The notes beneath the pieces were generated by a model. The model was not told where the DNA came from. It worked only from the letters and a program-made list of their open reading frames with translations, and searched no databases. From the NCBI RefSeq assembly GCF_039631295.1, contig NZ_JBDIVE010000009.1, positions 124,001 to 188,000 of the forward strand: a DNA stretch of 64,000 nucleotides, written 5' to 3'. Shown piece after piece: positions 43,224-52,979 of this stretch (positions are counted from its first letter, which is position 1; the number at the start of each line of letters is the position of its first letter). This DNA comes from Viridibacterium sediminicola. GTDB taxonomy: Bacteria > Pseudomonadota > Gammaproteobacteria > Burkholderiales > Rhodocyclaceae. The position numbers were made by a program, and so were the translations under genes.

Positions 43224-43250
43224 GATCCATCGCTAAAACCGCATAAGTCT

Positions 43251-43285
43251 TAACAAAAGGGCCCGCAATTGCAGGCCCTTTGTTT
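43251..43285 (-). terminator. Intrinsic terminator of the aminotransferase gene
   Basis: On the minus strand AAAGGGCC, 10-base loop, GGCCCTTTTGTTAAG: an 8-bp stem followed by a T-rich tail, 20 bases after the stop at 43304. Confidence 0.8.
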
Positions 43286-43303
43286 TGCTGGCGTCCGGAT
43301 GGA

Positions 43304-44674
43304 TCAGGCAGCCTTGACCTTGCGCAGCAGCTGGTCGAGCAGGGACAGACCGAGGTCGATCTCTTCGTAGCTGATGTGCAGCGAGGGCGCGAAGGTGATG
43401 ACGTTCTTGTAGTAACCACCAACGTCCAGCACCAGGCCGATGCGCTTGCCCTTGTGCTCCAGCTCGCCAGCCAGGCCGATGTCGACCATCTTGTCGAGCA
43501 TCGCCTTGTTCGGCGTGAAGCCGTCTTCCTGGCAGATTTCGGCGCGCAGGGCGAGGCCCAGACCGTCGACATCGCCGATTTCCTTGTGCGCTTTTTGCAG
43601 CTCACGCAGGCCGGCGAGGAAGTACTCGCCCTTCTTCATGACCATGGTTTCGTAGTCTTCCTCGGCCAGCATGCGCATGGTTTCGAGGCCGACGGCGGTG
43701 CCCAGCGGGTTGGAGGCGAAGGTCGAGTGGGTCGAGCCCGGCGGGAACACCGTCGGGTTGATCAGCTCTTCACGCGCCCACAGGCCGGCCAGCGGGTTCA
43801 GGCCATTGGTCAGCGCCTTGCCGAAGACCAGCACATCCGGCTGCACGCCAAAGTGTTCGATCGACCACAGCTTGCCGGTGCGGTAGAAGCCCATCTGGAT
43901 TTCATCGACCACCAGCAGGATGCCGTACTGGTCGAGCACCTTCTTCAAACCCTTGAAGAAGTTCATCGGCGGAATGACGTAGCCGCCCGTGCCCTGGATC
44001 GGTTCGACGTAGAAAGCGGCGTATTCAGCCTGTTTGCCCTTGGGGTCCCAGACGCCGTTGTATTCGGTCTCGAACAGGCGGGCGAAGTCGGCCACGCACT
44101 TCTCGCCGTACTCTTCCTTGGTCATGCCCTTGGGGCCGCGGAAGTGGTAGGGGAAGGGCACGAAGTGCGCACGGTCACCGAAGTGGCCGTAGCGACGACG
44201 GTAACGGTAGCTGGAGGTGATTGCCGAGGCACCGAGGGTACGACCGTGGTAGCCGCCTTCGAAGGCGAACATCAGGCTCTTGCCGTTGGAGGCGTTGCGC
44301 ACCAGCTTGAGCGAGTCGTCAATCGATTGCGAACCGCCGACGTTGAAGTGCACGCGGCCCTTGTAGCCGAACTTCTTCTGCGCGTCCTGGGCGACGATCT
44401 TGGCCAGTTCGATCTTGGTCGGGTGCAGGTACTGGCTGGCCACTTGCGGCAGGGTGTCGATCTGCTTCTTCAGCACCGCGTTGAGGCGCGGATTCGAGTA
44501 GCCGAAGTTGACCGCCGAATACCACATCTGCAGGTCCAGGAAGGGAATGCCTTCGCCGTCGTAGAGGTAGCTGCCTTCGCAGCGTTCGAAGATTTGCGGC
44601 GGTTCCGAGTAGTGGACGGTGTCGCCGAAAGAACAATACATGGCCTCGTCGGCCAACAGCTGTGGATCACGCAT
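43304..44674 (-). CDS. Class III PLP aminotransferase
   Basis: 456 residues. Fold type I class III features: HFNVGGSQSIDDSLKL, FEGGYHGRTLGASA, VEPIQGTGGYVIPP, VVDEIQMGFYRTGK and the Schiff-base lysine in VFGKALTNGLNP (about 283). The class includes ornithine, acetylornithine, GABA and diaminobutyrate aminotransferases. This sequence resembles the ornithine/lysine-type branch only in a general way, so I leave the substrate open. Its ATG overlaps the stop of the HAD phosphatase gene by 8 bases, so the two are coupled and may act in one pathway. Confidence 0.88.
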   Translation of the reverse strand: MRDPQLLADEAMYCSFGDTVHYSEPPQIFERCEGSYLYDGEGIPFLDLQMWYSAVNFGYSNPRLNAVLKKQIDTLPQVASQYLHPTKIELAKIVAQDAQKKFGYKGRVHFNVGGSQSIDDSLKLVRNASNGKSLMFAFEGGYHGRTLGASAITSSYRYRRRYGHFGDRAHFVPFPYHFRGPKGMTKEEYGEKCVADFARLFETEYNGVWDPKGKQAEYAAFYVEPIQGTGGYVIPPMNFFKGLKKVLDQYGILLVVDEIQMGFYRTGKLWSIEHFGVQPDVLVFGKALTNGLNPLAGLWAREELINPTVFPPGSTHSTFASNPLGTAVGLETMRMLAEEDYETMVMKKGEYFLAGLRELQKAHKEIGDVDGLGLALRAEICQEDGFTPNKAMLDKMVDIGLAGELEHKGKRIGLVLDVGGYYKNVITFAPSLHISYEEIDLGLSLLDQLLRKVKAA

Positions 44675-45374
44675 GGGGTCTCAGTTCCAGACTCTGCAGG
44701 GCAGATTGATGAATTTTTTCGCTGCTGTGCTTGAGCGCCGGCAGGAAATGGATGGCGTCGTCAAACCCGACGATGGGGACATGGTGCAGATTGTGGGCAC
44801 GGCAGTGTTCGATCAGACGGTGCTTGGCGAACACGAAGTCTACATGTTCAGCGGCGCAAAAGTCCGATGCGCCGTCACCGACCAGCAAGGTGCGTTGCTG
44901 GGCCGTGCTGACCAGACGTGCGCGGGCGCATTTGCAGGTGCCGCTATCGACGCTGCAGCCGCTGGCGGCCCAGGGCGAATCGAGGCGCCAGCTGCGCGTG
45001 CCGGTCTGCGTCAGGTGGTTGGCGTAGATCGGCAGCGCTTCCAGGCCGTATTGGGAAAGGATGCGGCGAATGGCGTAATCGAGCCCGTCGCTGACCACGC
45101 AGATCGACCAGCCGGTGCGCTGCACGGCGTGCACGAAGGCCGGAAAGGCGGGGTCGATGCGGATATCGTCAATGGCCTCGTCCAGCTCGTCCAGGCTCAT
45201 GTCGAGCAGGGAAACTTGCTGTTGCATGCACAGTCGTGAGCTAAGCTGGCCATCTCGCCATTTGTCCTCGATGGCACGCCAGCCCGGTCGGGCGAAGCGT
45301 TCGAGGATCACATCGGTTACATCTTCAACGGCGATCGTGCCGTCGAAATCACAAAGAATGCTCCAGGAGCTCAC
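44667..45374 (-). CDS. HAD-family phosphatase, MtnX/SerB-like
   Basis: 235 residues from GTG 45374 (VSSWSILCDFDGT). HAD motif I CDFDGTI (Asp9, Asp11), motif II in CVVSDGLDYAI and motif III/IV in LLVGDGASDFCAA match the HAD-IB phosphatases such as MtnX and phosphoserine phosphatase. A longer frame from GTG 45458 is possible, but the added residues do not look like HAD sequence. It precedes and overlaps the class III aminotransferase gene by 8 bases; together they suggest an amino-compound pathway with a phosphorylated intermediate. Confidence 0.8.
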   Translation of the reverse strand: MSSWSILCDFDGTIAVEDVTDVILERFARPGWRAIEDKWRDGQLSSRLCMQQQVSLLDMSLDELDEAIDDIRIDPAFPAFVHAVQRTGWSICVVSDGLDYAIRRILSQYGLEALPIYANHLTQTGTRSWRLDSPWAASGCSVDSGTCKCARARLVSTAQQRTLLVGDGASDFCAAEHVDFVFAKHRLIEHCRAHNLHHVPIVGFDDAIHFLPALKHSSEKIHQSALQSLELRPHA

Positions 45375-45539
45375 GTGGAATCGGCCAAAAAGTCCGTAAT
45401 ATAAAGTAAAAGGCCTTGCCCGTTTGAGGCTTTGTCGGGCGCAGACGCCTTTTGTCACATTTTTGTCGCTGTGTTCGTCTCTGTTGAATTTGCTGGATAT
45501 GGCGTTTTTGCCTTGCTGGCGGCGCCCCGGCAGAGCGCC

Positions 45540-46499
45540 TCAATCCTTGCCCGATCCTGTGATGGCGCGGCCCAGGCGGTCGCGGATGGCGTCCCAGTCG
45601 CTGTCCGCAGGCAGGCTTTCGACATAGATCTGCCCTGCCTGGGCGGCGTCGAGTGCACGCAAATTGGCATACAGATTATGGGCGTAGGCACTGGCCCCGC
45701 CGCCGCTGTGGATCCAGCGCCCGGCGTGCGCTGGCGGCGCGGCCTGGCTGTGGCTGAGCACGGCGGCGCCGGCGGGCGCCTGCGACAAGGCGGCAGGGCT
45801 GAGCCATTGCATCGGCGTGCGCGGCGCGTAGTGCGCGGCGAGTGCGCCGGACACGCGCGGTGCATCCTCACGTGTCTGTGGCAGGCGCGGCGCGCGGCCG
45901 ATGACTGCGGCGATGGCTTCGGCGCCGATCATGCCGGGGCGCAGGATGATCGGCTCGCCACGCGAGAGATCGAGAATCGTCGACTCGATGCCGACTTCGC
46001 AGTCGCCGCCGTCGAGGATCATGCTCACCGCCTCACCCAGCTCTTCGGCCACGTGCGCGGCGCTGGTCGGACTGATGCGCCCGAAGCGGTTGGCCGAGGG
46101 CGCCGCAATGCCGCCATTGAAGGCGCGCAGCAGGGCCAGGGCGACCGGGTGATCGGGCACGCGCAGCCCGACCGTGTCCTGCCCGCCGGTGACCGCATCC
46201 AGCACGTCCTCTTCCTTTTTCAGGATCAGGGTCAGCGGGCCCGGCCAGAAGGCACGCGCCAGGGCGATGGCTTCCTTGGGAATCTCGCGCGCCCAGGCGG
46301 TGAGCTGTTCGGCCTCGGCCAGATGCACGATCAGCGGGTGGTCGGCCGGCCGGCCCTTGGCGGCGAAGATCTTGGCCACGGCGTGCGGATTGGCCGCATC
46401 GGAGCCGAGGCCATAGACCGTCTCGGTCGGCAGGGCGACCAGTTCGCCCGCGCGCAGCAAGGCGGCCGCTTGGGCGATGTCGGCAGGGGTCGGGCTCAT
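45540..46499 (-). CDS. Threonylcarbamoyl-AMP synthase (Sua5/TsaC)
   Basis: 319 residues. It makes threonylcarbamoyl-AMP from threonine, bicarbonate and ATP for the t6A37 modification of ANN-decoding tRNAs. N-terminal YrdC domain with PTETVYGLGSDA and AAKGRPADHPL, SANRFGRISPT and ILDGGDCEVGIEST; a linker and C-terminal Sua5 domain (ALAAHYAPRTP onward) make it the long Sua5 form instead of the short TsaC. It overlaps the dienelactone hydrolase gene by 4 bases. Confidence 0.93.
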   Translation of the reverse strand: MSPTPADIAQAAALLRAGELVALPTETVYGLGSDAANPHAVAKIFAAKGRPADHPLIVHLAEAEQLTAWAREIPKEAIALARAFWPGPLTLILKKEEDVLDAVTGGQDTVGLRVPDHPVALALLRAFNGGIAAPSANRFGRISPTSAAHVAEELGEAVSMILDGGDCEVGIESTILDLSRGEPIILRPGMIGAEAIAAVIGRAPRLPQTREDAPRVSGALAAHYAPRTPMQWLSPAALSQAPAGAAVLSHSQAAPPAHAGRWIHSGGGASAYAHNLYANLRALDAAQAGQIYVESLPADSDWDAIRDRLGRAITGSGKD

Positions 46500-47440
46500 T
46501 TGAGGTGCTCCGCAAAAAAACGGCTCAGGCGTTGTTGGGCGTCTTCACGCGCCACCGGGTTGGGTGCGGTGGTCACGCCCTGGCCGGGATGGACGCCGTT
46601 CGGGACTTCCTTGCGCAGATGCGGGCCCTTGAGCGCCGGATTGTCGAAGTCGTGATAGGTCTCAGGATAGCTGTGGATCTGCATCGGCGCGCCGCGGGCA
46701 CGCGCGGTCTCGGTCAGCGCCAGGCAGGGCGCGGCGGGCGTCCAGTCATCGGCCTCGCCGATCAGGATCAGCAGCGGCGCATAAGGCATGAAGCGCGCAG
46801 CTTGTTTGTTGCGCGTGCTGCAGCCCGGATAGAAGGCGACCGCTGCGGCGAAGCCGGCCATGCCTGCAGGTTTGCGCTGGAGGGTGTCCAAGGCCACGCC
46901 GGCGCCGTGCGACCAGCCCAGCAGGCCGATATGCTGCGTATCGACTTCGGCGCGCTCACGCAGGAAGCTCAGCGCCGCATAGGCGTCGCCAACGCGATCA
47001 GCCTCCTTGAGCGTGCGCTGGGCAAGCGGCGTGGTGCACAGTTCCTTGATGCCGCGTGCGCTGAAGCTGTCCAGCATCAGCGCCAGATAGCCCTGGCTGG
47101 CCAGGTATTCGCCCCACATCAGGTGGCGTGCATTGAGTTTGCCGGAGTTGGCGTAGGCGCCGCCGCAGCCGTGCATCATGACGACGGCCGGGTGCGGGCC
47201 CTGGCCAGTCGGTTTGAACAGGAAGGCTGTTAGGGGGGCGGGAGACGAGGAGAATGTGCCAACAGGAACGGCCACTTGTTCGGGCTCGATGGCTTGCGCA
47301 GCAGGCAAGGCCGACAGCGCCCAAAGCAGCAGCCAGACTGCGTAGGCTGGCTTAGCGGAGCGTAATCCGCCGGCCGCAAACAGTCGTGCCCGCAGGGCGC
47401 GCAAAATTGAATACATCAGGGCACGCGTTCCATTAAGCAT
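46496..47440 (-). CDS. Dienelactone hydrolase family protein, exported
   Basis: About 314 residues from ATG 47440. A hydrophobic signal sequence (AVWLLLWALSALPAAQA) suggests export. The alpha/beta-hydrolase core shows MMHGCGGAYANSG, nucleophile in LLGWSHGAG (serine where classical dienelactone hydrolase has cysteine), acid in GEADDWTP and histidine in YHDFDNPAL. The substrate is unknown. ATG 47416 or a TTG at 47461 are alternative starts. Its stop overlaps the Sua5 start by 4 bases. Confidence 0.8.
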   Translation of the reverse strand: MLNGTRALMYSILRALRARLFAAGGLRSAKPAYAVWLLLWALSALPAAQAIEPEQVAVPVGTFSSSPAPLTAFLFKPTGQGPHPAVVMMHGCGGAYANSGKLNARHLMWGEYLASQGYLALMLDSFSARGIKELCTTPLAQRTLKEADRVGDAYAALSFLRERAEVDTQHIGLLGWSHGAGVALDTLQRKPAGMAGFAAAVAFYPGCSTRNKQAARFMPYAPLLILIGEADDWTPAAPCLALTETARARGAPMQIHSYPETYHDFDNPALKGPHLRKEVPNGVHPGQGVTTAPNPVAREDAQQRLSRFFAEHLK

Positions 47441-47499
47441 TGGGCGAGGATTCGTCGACAAGTGAGGGGTTTAGCTGCGCTAAGCCACCCTAAGCAAGC

Positions 47500-48681
47500 T
47501 TATTCGTCCTTGATGCCAATGGCTGCGCGCGCCGCCATCGCGACAGCGTGCGCCTTGACCGGGTCGGCGTCGACCACGGTGAAGTGCCCCATCTTGCGAC
47601 CAGGGCGGGCGTGATGCTTGCCGTAGAGGTGCAGCTTGAGATTCGGAATGCTCAGCAGACGCGACCAGTCCGGCTCGCGATACGCGCCGCAGCTGTCCGG
47701 CCCCGGCTGGCTGGGGTCGTACCAGATGTCGCCGAGCAGATTGACCATCACCGCGGCCGAGTGCGCGCGTGGGTCGCCCAGCGGCAGGCCGCAGAGGGCA
47801 CGCACCTGCTGTTCGTACTGGCTGGTGATGCAGGCATCTACCGTGTAATGGCCGCTGTTGTGCGGGCGCGGCGCCATCTCGTTGACGTAGAGCGCGCCAT
47901 GCGAGACGAAGAATTCAACCGCCAGGGTGCCGATGTAGCCAAGCTGCGCGGCGATATGTTCGGCCAGCTGCTGCGCCTGCTGCCGCAGTTGCGGGCTGCT
48001 GCTGCGGGCCGGCGCGATCGAAACATCGAGGATGCCCTTGGCGTGTGCATTTTCGGCGACCGGGAAACTCTGCGTGTTGCCCGCTTCGTCACGCGCCAGC
48101 ACCACCGAGACTTCGTAGTCGAGCTGGAGCATCTGTTCGAGCACGCAGGCTTCCTGCTGGAAGGCCTGGAAGGCGGCGATGGCTTCCTCGCGGCTGGCGA
48201 CGCGCGCCTGGCCCTTGCCGTCGTAGCCGAAGCGGGCGACCTTGAGGATGCCGGGGAACAGCTCCGCAGGCGCCTTGTGCAGATCGTCGAGGCTGTTGAT
48301 CGCCGCGAAGGCTGCATGTGGCACGCCATTGCCCTGCAGGAACATCTTTTCCGCGACGCGGTTCTGGCAGATGCCGACGGCGTCGGCCGAGGGGCGCACC
48401 GGCAGGAACTTGGCCAGATAATCCAGCGTGGCGGCCGGCACGTTCTCGAACTCGGTGGTGATCGCCGCGCAGTGCTGGGCCAGCTGATCGAGCGCGCCGA
48501 AGTCTTCGTAGGCGGCGCAGAGATGGCGATCTGCCGCCTTGCCGGCCGGGCTGTTCTGGTCAGGATCGAGCACCCAGACCTTGTAACCCATCTCATGTGC
48601 GGCGAGGACGAAGAAGCGGCCCAGCTGACCGCCGCCGAGCATGCCGAGTGTGGCGGGAGGAAGAATGATGGTGTTCGTCAA
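47500..48681 (-). CDS. purK: 5-(Carboxyamino)imidazole ribonucleotide synthase
   Basis: ATP-grasp enzyme making N5-CAIR from AIR, bicarbonate and ATP; PurE then converts it to CAIR in purine synthesis. About 393 residues: LGMLGGGQLGRFF at the N-terminus, TTEFENVPAATLDYL, KVARFGYDGKGQ and NEMAPRPHNSGHYT (typical PurK). There is no ATG at the expected start. The best start is TTG 48681, with AAGGG 8 bases upstream; another TTG is at 48687. That ribosome site adjoins the end of the palindromic element at 48693. Confidence 0.94.
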   Translation of the reverse strand: MTNTIILPPATLGMLGGGQLGRFFVLAAHEMGYKVWVLDPDQNSPAGKAADRHLCAAYEDFGALDQLAQHCAAITTEFENVPAATLDYLAKFLPVRPSADAVGICQNRVAEKMFLQGNGVPHAAFAAINSLDDLHKAPAELFPGILKVARFGYDGKGQARVASREEAIAAFQAFQQEACVLEQMLQLDYEVSVVLARDEAGNTQSFPVAENAHAKGILDVSIAPARSSSPQLRQQAQQLAEHIAAQLGYIGTLAVEFFVSHGALYVNEMAPRPHNSGHYTVDACITSQYEQQVRALCGLPLGDPRAHSAAVMVNLLGDIWYDPSQPGPDSCGAYREPDWSRLLSIPNLKLHLYGKHHARPGRKMGHFTVVDADPVKAHAVAMAARAAIGIKDE

Positions 48682-48692
48682 AATCAAAACCC

Positions 48693-48843
48693 TTCACCGC
48701 AAAGGCGCAAAGAGGAAAAGAAAGGACCGCAAAGCAGGCTGAAATTCGCGCAAGGCTCAAATTGCGTCGCATTGGGATGCATGGGCTATTTTGTTGGTCT
48801 TTCTTTGCGGCCCTTTGCGTTTTCTTTGCGCCTTTGCGGTGAA
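48693..48843. repeat. Dispersed palindromic element, copy 2 (best defined)
   Basis: 151 bases ending in perfect inverted termini of at least 20 bases: TTCACCGCAAAGGCGCAAAG at the left and its complement at the right. Further CGCAAAG words extend each arm (GGACCGCAAAG; CTTTGCGGCCCTTTGCG). It fills most of the 175-base gap between purE and purK in the same operon. No open frame is inside. The size and structure resemble a small palindromic repeat or non-autonomous element. Confidence 0.8.
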
Positions 48844-48856
48844 TATGTCTTGGTTT

Positions 48857-49357
48857 TTATGCCGGATCATCCAGTGTCATGTCCAGCACGCTCTGCGTCT
48901 GGCGCGCACGGAAGGCGTCGAGCATCAGTGCGACGCGCTTGTCTTCATTGGCCAGCATGGCGACGGCGAACAGCGCGGCATTGGCAGCGCCCGCTTCGCC
49001 GATGGCGAAGGTGGCGACCGGAATGCCCTTGGGCATCTGCACGATGGAATGCAGCGAATCCACGCCGGACAGCGCCTTGCTTTGCACCGGCACGCCGAGC
49101 ACCGGCACCGGCGTCTTGGCAGCCAGCATGCCGGGCAGGTGGGCGGCGCCGCCGGCACCGGCGATGATTGCCTTGAGGCCGCGTTCGCGCGCGCTTTCGG
49201 CGTATTCGAACATCAGGTCGGGCGTGCGATGCGCCGAGACGACGCGGGCTTCGTAAGGCACGCCGAAGTCCTTGAGCACCTTGGCCGCCGCTTGCAGGGT
49301 TGGCCAGTCGGAATTGGAACCCATGACGATACCGACGAGGATGGCTTGATCAGACAT
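48857..49357 (-). CDS. purE: N5-carboxyaminoimidazole ribonucleotide mutase
   Basis: 166 residues, class I PurE that converts N5-CAIR to CAIR. Signature segments: VGIVMGSNSDWPTLQAA, EARVVSAHRTPD (catalytic histidine), IAGAGGAAHLPGMLAA and GVPVQSKALSGVDSLHSIVQ. Upstream partner of purK in the usual order purE-purK; 12 bases follow the folD stop, so folD-purE-purK probably form one purine/one-carbon transcript. Confidence 0.96.
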   Translation of the reverse strand: MSDQAILVGIVMGSNSDWPTLQAAAKVLKDFGVPYEARVVSAHRTPDLMFEYAESARERGLKAIIAGAGGAAHLPGMLAAKTPVPVLGVPVQSKALSGVDSLHSIVQMPKGIPVATFAIGEAGAANAALFAVAMLANEDKRVALMLDAFRARQTQSVLDMTLDDPA

Positions 49358-49369
49358 GCTATTCCTTGA

Positions 49370-50239
49370 TTAGCGGCTGGCCGCAGCGCGACGTGCGGAT
49401 TCCAGGGTGTTGGCCAGCAGCATGGTGATGGTCATCGGGCCGACACCGCCGGGCACCGGGGTGATCAGCGAGGCGACTTCCTTGGCTGAGTCGAAATCGA
49501 CATCGCCGCAGAGCTTGCCGGCATCGGGCCCATCCTGCAGGCGGTTGATGCCCACGTCGATGACTACGGCGCCAGGTTTGATCATGTCGCCGGTGAGGAA
49601 CTTGGGCTTGCCGACGGCGGCGACCACGATATCGGCGCGGCGCGTGTGGAAGGCCAGATCCTTGGTCTGCGAGTGGCAGACGGTGACGGTCGCGCCTTGC
49701 GACAGCAGCATCACCGCCATCGGCTTGCCGACGATGTTGCTGCGGCCGATGACGACCGCTTCGGCACCCTTGAGCGGCACATTGGCCGACTCAAGCATCT
49801 TCATCACGCCCCAGGGCGTGCAGGGGTAGAAGGACTTGCGACCTTGCAGCAGCAGACCGAAGTTCTCGGCATGAAAGCCATCGACGTCCTTGGCCGGCGA
49901 GATCGCTTCGAGCACTTTGTTCTCGTCGAAATGCTTGGGCAGCGGCAGCTGCACGAGGATGCCGTGCACGCTGGGGTCGGCATTGAGCTCGGCGATCTTG
50001 TCGAACACCGTCTCTGCCGCGACATCGCTGGCATATTCAAACTTGAGCGAGCGGACGCCGGCTTTTTCGCAGGCGGCGACCTTGTTGCGGACGTAAACCG
50101 CCGAAGCCGGGTTGTCGCCGACCAGGAGAACCGCGAGGCAGGGCGTGACGCCTTGCGCGATCAGCGCGCTGGCGCCTTGGGCGATTTCGGCTCGAACTGT
50201 TGCGGCCAGTGCGTTGCCGTCAAGAATGCTTGCTGTCAT
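49370..50239 (-). CDS. folD: Methylenetetrahydrofolate dehydrogenase/cyclohydrolase
   Basis: 289 residues. Bifunctional enzyme interconverting 5,10-methylene-, methenyl- and 10-formyl-THF, the one-carbon donors for purine synthesis. Recognised by SAVYVRNKVAACEKAGV (catalytic Lys region), GILVQLPLPKHFDENKVL, the nucleotide-binding VVIGRSNIVGKPMA and the C-terminal TPVPGGVGPMTITML. First gene before purE-purK. A TATAGT -10-like sequence lies on the minus strand at 50274-50269 but has a poor -35. Confidence 0.97.
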   Translation of the reverse strand: MTASILDGNALAATVRAEIAQGASALIAQGVTPCLAVLLVGDNPASAVYVRNKVAACEKAGVRSLKFEYASDVAAETVFDKIAELNADPSVHGILVQLPLPKHFDENKVLEAISPAKDVDGFHAENFGLLLQGRKSFYPCTPWGVMKMLESANVPLKGAEAVVIGRSNIVGKPMAVMLLSQGATVTVCHSQTKDLAFHTRRADIVVAAVGKPKFLTGDMIKPGAVVIDVGINRLQDGPDAGKLCGDVDFDSAKEVASLITPVPGGVGPMTITMLLANTLESARRAAASR

Positions 50240-50502
50240 GGCTGTGCGCCGTTTTTGGAAAACCGCACACTATACCCGTGCGCGTGCCGTGGGCAAAGCC
50301 TTGTTGTGGCGTTGGCAGGGCCTAAGTGCCTGAAGGCCAAGTGCTTTGATCGTCGCTCAGGGGCTCGCGTAAAGGCTTGAAAATTCTCCTCAAATATTTT
50401 CGGCGGGCGACGTTAATGCTTCACGGGCTCGCTTCCTGCGCACCCTCTTGCTTGTCATGCGCCACGGCGCCTGCTTTTCGAGCTTGTTCAGGAGATACAG
50501 AA

Positions 50503-52134
50503 ATGTTCAGTCGCATCACGATCGCACAGCGCGTCGGTTTGGGGTTTGCATTCATGCTGGGGCTGATGATTGCCGTCGGCGTCGTGGGCCTGGTGGGCCT
50601 CAATCGTCAGTATGCGGAGGTGAAGTCCTTGCTGGCGCGCGATCTGAGCCTGCATCTCTCGATGCTTGAAGCGCAGATGCGCATCTCGAAGATGCGCCGT
50701 GATGAAAAAGACGTATTCCTGTCGGTCGGCATGCCGGCCAAGGTCAAGGAATACCGTGGCAAGTGGGGCAAGTCTTTCGACGCGGTCAATGATTCGCTCA
50801 ACACCATCCGCGGCAAGGCCAGCGATGCCGAACGGCAGAAAATCGCTGACATGGATACCCAGCTCAAGGGCTATTACGCGGGTATGGATGAGGCAGTGGC
50901 GAAGATTGATGATGGCAGCTATGCCACGGCCAACGATGTGAACATGGCCTTCGAGCCGCAGAAGAAGCTCATGCAGGTCGCCCTGCAGTCGCTCACCGGG
51001 GTATCGGTGGAAGTGGCCAAGCGCGTGCAGAAAATCGATGAGGAACTCGACAGCATCCGCAAGCAAGCCAGTTCCTGGAGCATCGTGCTGATCCTCGCCG
51101 GGCTGGCGCTGGGCGCTGTGGCGGCCTGGCGCATCATTGTCAGCATCCGCCGCCCGCTGGCGCAGATGCAAAGCACCATCATGAACATCAGCACCACCGG
51201 CCACATCGGCAAGCGCATGCCGGTCGAGGCCAGTGATGAAATCGGCGAGACCTCGCGTGCCGTCAATCATCTGCTCGAAGGCATGAGTCAGATCATCGGT
51301 TCGGCCAATTCCAATTCGACCGAGCTGCTGCGCGCTGCGCGCGAGCTGGACAAGACCGCCGAGAAGATTGCCCAGGCATCGTCCTCGCAGTCGGCCGCTG
51401 CCGAATCCTCGGCCGCCGCCGTGCAGGAGATGACCAGCAGCGTGGCGCAGATTGCCGACAGCGCACGCACGCTGGAGCAGGAAACCGCTGATGCCTCGGT
51501 CACCGCCGGTGCCGGCGCACAGACCGCACGCCGTGCGGCGGAGGAGATCCAGCAGGTGGCTGACTCGATTGGCCGTTCCGCCGAAGTGATGCGCATGCTC
51601 GATCAGCGCTCCGGCGAAATCGGCGAGATCGTCATGGTGATCAAGGAGATTGCCGCGCAGACCAATCTGCTGGCGCTCAATGCGGCGATTGAAGCGGCGC
51701 GGGCGGGCGAGCAAGGGCGCGGCTTCGCGGTGGTGGCGGACGAGGTGCGCAAGCTGGCTGAACGCACCACCCTGGCAACCACCCAGATCAACGACAAGAT
51801 CGAAGCCGTGCAGCGCGATACCGGCACCGCCGCCCAAGGCATGACGCACGCGAGCGAGATGGTGCTCAAGGGCGTCAGCTGCACGCAGGAAGTGGCCGCC
51901 GTGCTGCAAAACATCGAAGCGCTGGCGCGCAGCACAGCCCATCACATCGCCGATATCGCCGGCGCCATCCACGAGCAGAGCAGCGCCAGCCACGCGATTG
52001 CCGGCCACATCGAGCGCATCGCCAGCGTCAGCCAGGAGAATCGTGAGTCGGCTTCGGCTGCGCAGGCGCATTCGAGCGCTGTGTTCGGCGTCGCCGAACG
52101 GCTCGATTCCACCATCAAGCGCTTCACGGTCTGA
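50503..52134 (+). CDS. Methyl-accepting chemotaxis protein, 543 aa
   Basis: ATG at 50503 follows AGGAG. TM1 at about 10-32 (VGLGFAFMLGLMIAVGVVGL), a four-helix-bundle periplasmic domain, TM2 near 190-212 (WSIVLILAGLALGAVAAW), HAMP, and a signalling domain with tip EAARAGEQGRGFAVVADEVR. It lies outside the main chemotaxis cluster and its signalling domain is clearly different from the three clustered MCPs. It lacks their C-terminal FT-[RK]-[FY] end (it ends RLDSTIKRFTV). Ligand unknown. Confidence 0.93.
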   Translation: MFSRITIAQRVGLGFAFMLGLMIAVGVVGLVGLNRQYAEVKSLLARDLSLHLSMLEAQMRISKMRRDEKDVFLSVGMPAKVKEYRGKWGKSFDAVNDSLNTIRGKASDAERQKIADMDTQLKGYYAGMDEAVAKIDDGSYATANDVNMAFEPQKKLMQVALQSLTGVSVEVAKRVQKIDEELDSIRKQASSWSIVLILAGLALGAVAAWRIIVSIRRPLAQMQSTIMNISTTGHIGKRMPVEASDEIGETSRAVNHLLEGMSQIIGSANSNSTELLRAARELDKTAEKIAQASSSQSAAAESSAAAVQEMTSSVAQIADSARTLEQETADASVTAGAGAQTARRAAEEIQQVADSIGRSAEVMRMLDQRSGEIGEIVMVIKEIAAQTNLLALNAAIEAARAGEQGRGFAVVADEVRKLAERTTLATTQINDKIEAVQRDTGTAAQGMTHASEMVLKGVSCTQEVAAVLQNIEALARSTAHHIADIAGAIHEQSSASHAIAGHIERIASVSQENRESASAAQAHSSAVFGVAERLDSTIKRFTV

Positions 52135-52143
52135 GTCTTGTCG

Positions 52144-52169
52144 GGCCTGGCCGGCGCACCGGGCAGGCC
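52144..52169. terminator. Hairpin between convergent genes
   Basis: GGCCTG, with inner CCGG-CGCA-CCGG, pairs with CAGGCC between the MCP stop (52134) and the ABC ATPase stop (52184). It is GC-rich without a T-run, so termination efficiency is uncertain. Confidence 0.45.
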
Positions 52170-52183
52170 AGAGCGGGCTTGCC

Positions 52184-52975
<792 letters not shown>

Positions 52976-52979
52976 CGGC

